Shown piece after piece: positions 63,568 to 64,000 of a stretch of 64,000 nucleotides of DNA. Made by a program: the position numbers and the translations under genes. Within the stretch, counting starts at the first letter, position 1. Every line of letters begins with the position of its first letter. A model generated the notes under the pieces. The model ran no database searches. It was not told the DNA's origin and worked only from the letters and a program-made list of their open reading frames with translations. Origin of the DNA: Nocardia anocheti (GTDB lineage Bacteria; Actinomycetota; Actinomycetes; Mycobacteriales; Mycobacteriaceae); NCBI RefSeq assembly GCF_029675105.1, contig NZ_JAQQFV010000012.1:1-64000 (forward strand), read 5' to 3'.

Positions 63568-64000
63568 TCACCGGCCGACGGTGTCCTCGGGGAGCAGGTG
63601 CGCGAGCAGCGGTGCCCACTCGTGGCGCCGCCGCGGGAAGCATCGGTCGAGCAGCTCGCGCATGATCGCGGGCGCGATCGAGGCGCCGGGCGAGGCCCCG
63701 AGCAATCCCGCGATGGTGCCGTCGGCACCGGTGACCAGTTCGGTGCCGAACTCGAGCACGCCACCGTGGCGCGGGTCGGGCTTGACCAGTTGGGCGCGCT
63801 GCCCCGCCTGGACCAGTTCCCAGTCGGCGGGGTCGGCGGTCGGGTAGAAGCGCTGGAGCTGCGCGAACTTGCGTCGTGGCGAGGCGAGGAGCTGACCGAC
63901 CAGGTAGCGCACCAGGCTCAGATTCCGCAGTCCGGCGGCGGCGAGTGGCACGATGTTGTGCGGCCGCAGGGTGGTGAACAGATCGGTGAGCTTGCCGTAG
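63568..64000 (-). CDS. mqo: malate:quinone oxidoreductase, C-terminal part
   Basis: The gene enters from the right edge; about 144 codons of the 3' end are present. The segment NIVPLAAAGLRNLSLVRYLVGQLL, FYPTADPADWELVQAGQRAQLVKPD, and FGTELVTGADGTIAGLLGASPGAS match the C-terminal half of Mqo. This membrane-bound FAD enzyme oxidises malate and reduces the quinone pool. The stop at 63568 lies 8 bp from the convergent TetR stop. Confidence 0.92.
   Translation of the reverse strand, partial: YGKLTDLFTTLRPHNIVPLAAAGLRNLSLVRYLVGQLLASPRRKFAQLQRFYPTADPADWELVQAGQRAQLVKPDPRHGGVLEFGTELVTGADGTIAGLLGASPGASIAPAIMRELLDRCFPRRRHEWAPLLAHLLPEDTVGR

Overview
The window is very GC-rich and codes densely on both strands. 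It contains rbpA, several actinobacterial steroid-degradation enzymes, mycofactocin-type short-chain dehydrogenases, mqo and many start codons that look leaderless. Together these point to a mycolate-type actinomycete. Nocardia or a close relative is the best guess (inference, not proven).

Positions 1-24631 hold a steroid ring-degradation island made of short divergent operons. Leftward from 4839: the Ksh reductase, an MFS transporter and HsaE/G/F-like lower-pathway enzymes. Rightward from 5033: two SDRs. Leftward from 10744: a ketosteroid isomerase, a KstD-like flavoprotein, a small Cys protein, an SDR and an HsaD-like hydrolase. A second KstD (12390), a Baeyer-Villiger monooxygenase (12588), an HsaB-like flavin reductase (14767), a PadR regulator, an HSL-type esterase (16739) and two small Dabb-like proteins follow. 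An IclR regulator (18994) comes next, then an operon of KshA, HsaA-like and HsaC-like oxygenases (22494 to 19172), and finally a MaoC-like protein, a SnoaL-like protein and a third SDR. These would perform side-chain or D-ring Baeyer-Villiger oxidation and ester hydrolysis, delta-5 to delta-4 isomerisation, 1-dehydrogenation, 9-alpha-hydroxylation, ring-A hydroxylation, extradiol cleavage, hydrolysis and conversion of the small fragment to central metabolites. Nearly every divergent promoter in this island carries a palindrome close to TCCCG-N5-CGGGA placed 29-30 bp upstream of a TAnnGT-like -10 box. This looks like the operator of an undescribed cluster-specific regulon.

Positions 24640-44136 hold mostly unrelated or housekeeping genes: a methionine aminopeptidase/XRE pair sharing a GGTAT-N4-ATACC operator, a ComB-like phosphatase, a secreted beta-propeller, a VOC protein, an F420/PPOX protein, a thiolase, a double-HTH MerR protein divergent from an erythromycin-esterase homologue, a HAD phosphatase, TldE/TldD, TetR, TauE/SafE, a two-component system, FxsA, a small ribbon-helix-helix protein, an amidohydrolase and apolipoprotein N-acyltransferase.

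Positions 44339-59873 are a compact peptide-synthetase operon. One 4553-residue NRPS (C-A-T four times, then TE) is translationally coupled to a DrrA/DrrB-type ABC exporter. Module 1 resembles EntF and has the EntF serine code. The right end carries rbpA with a large inverted repeat in its leader, a small zinc-ribbon protein, a membrane protein, an SDR/TetR divergent pair and the 3' part of mqo.
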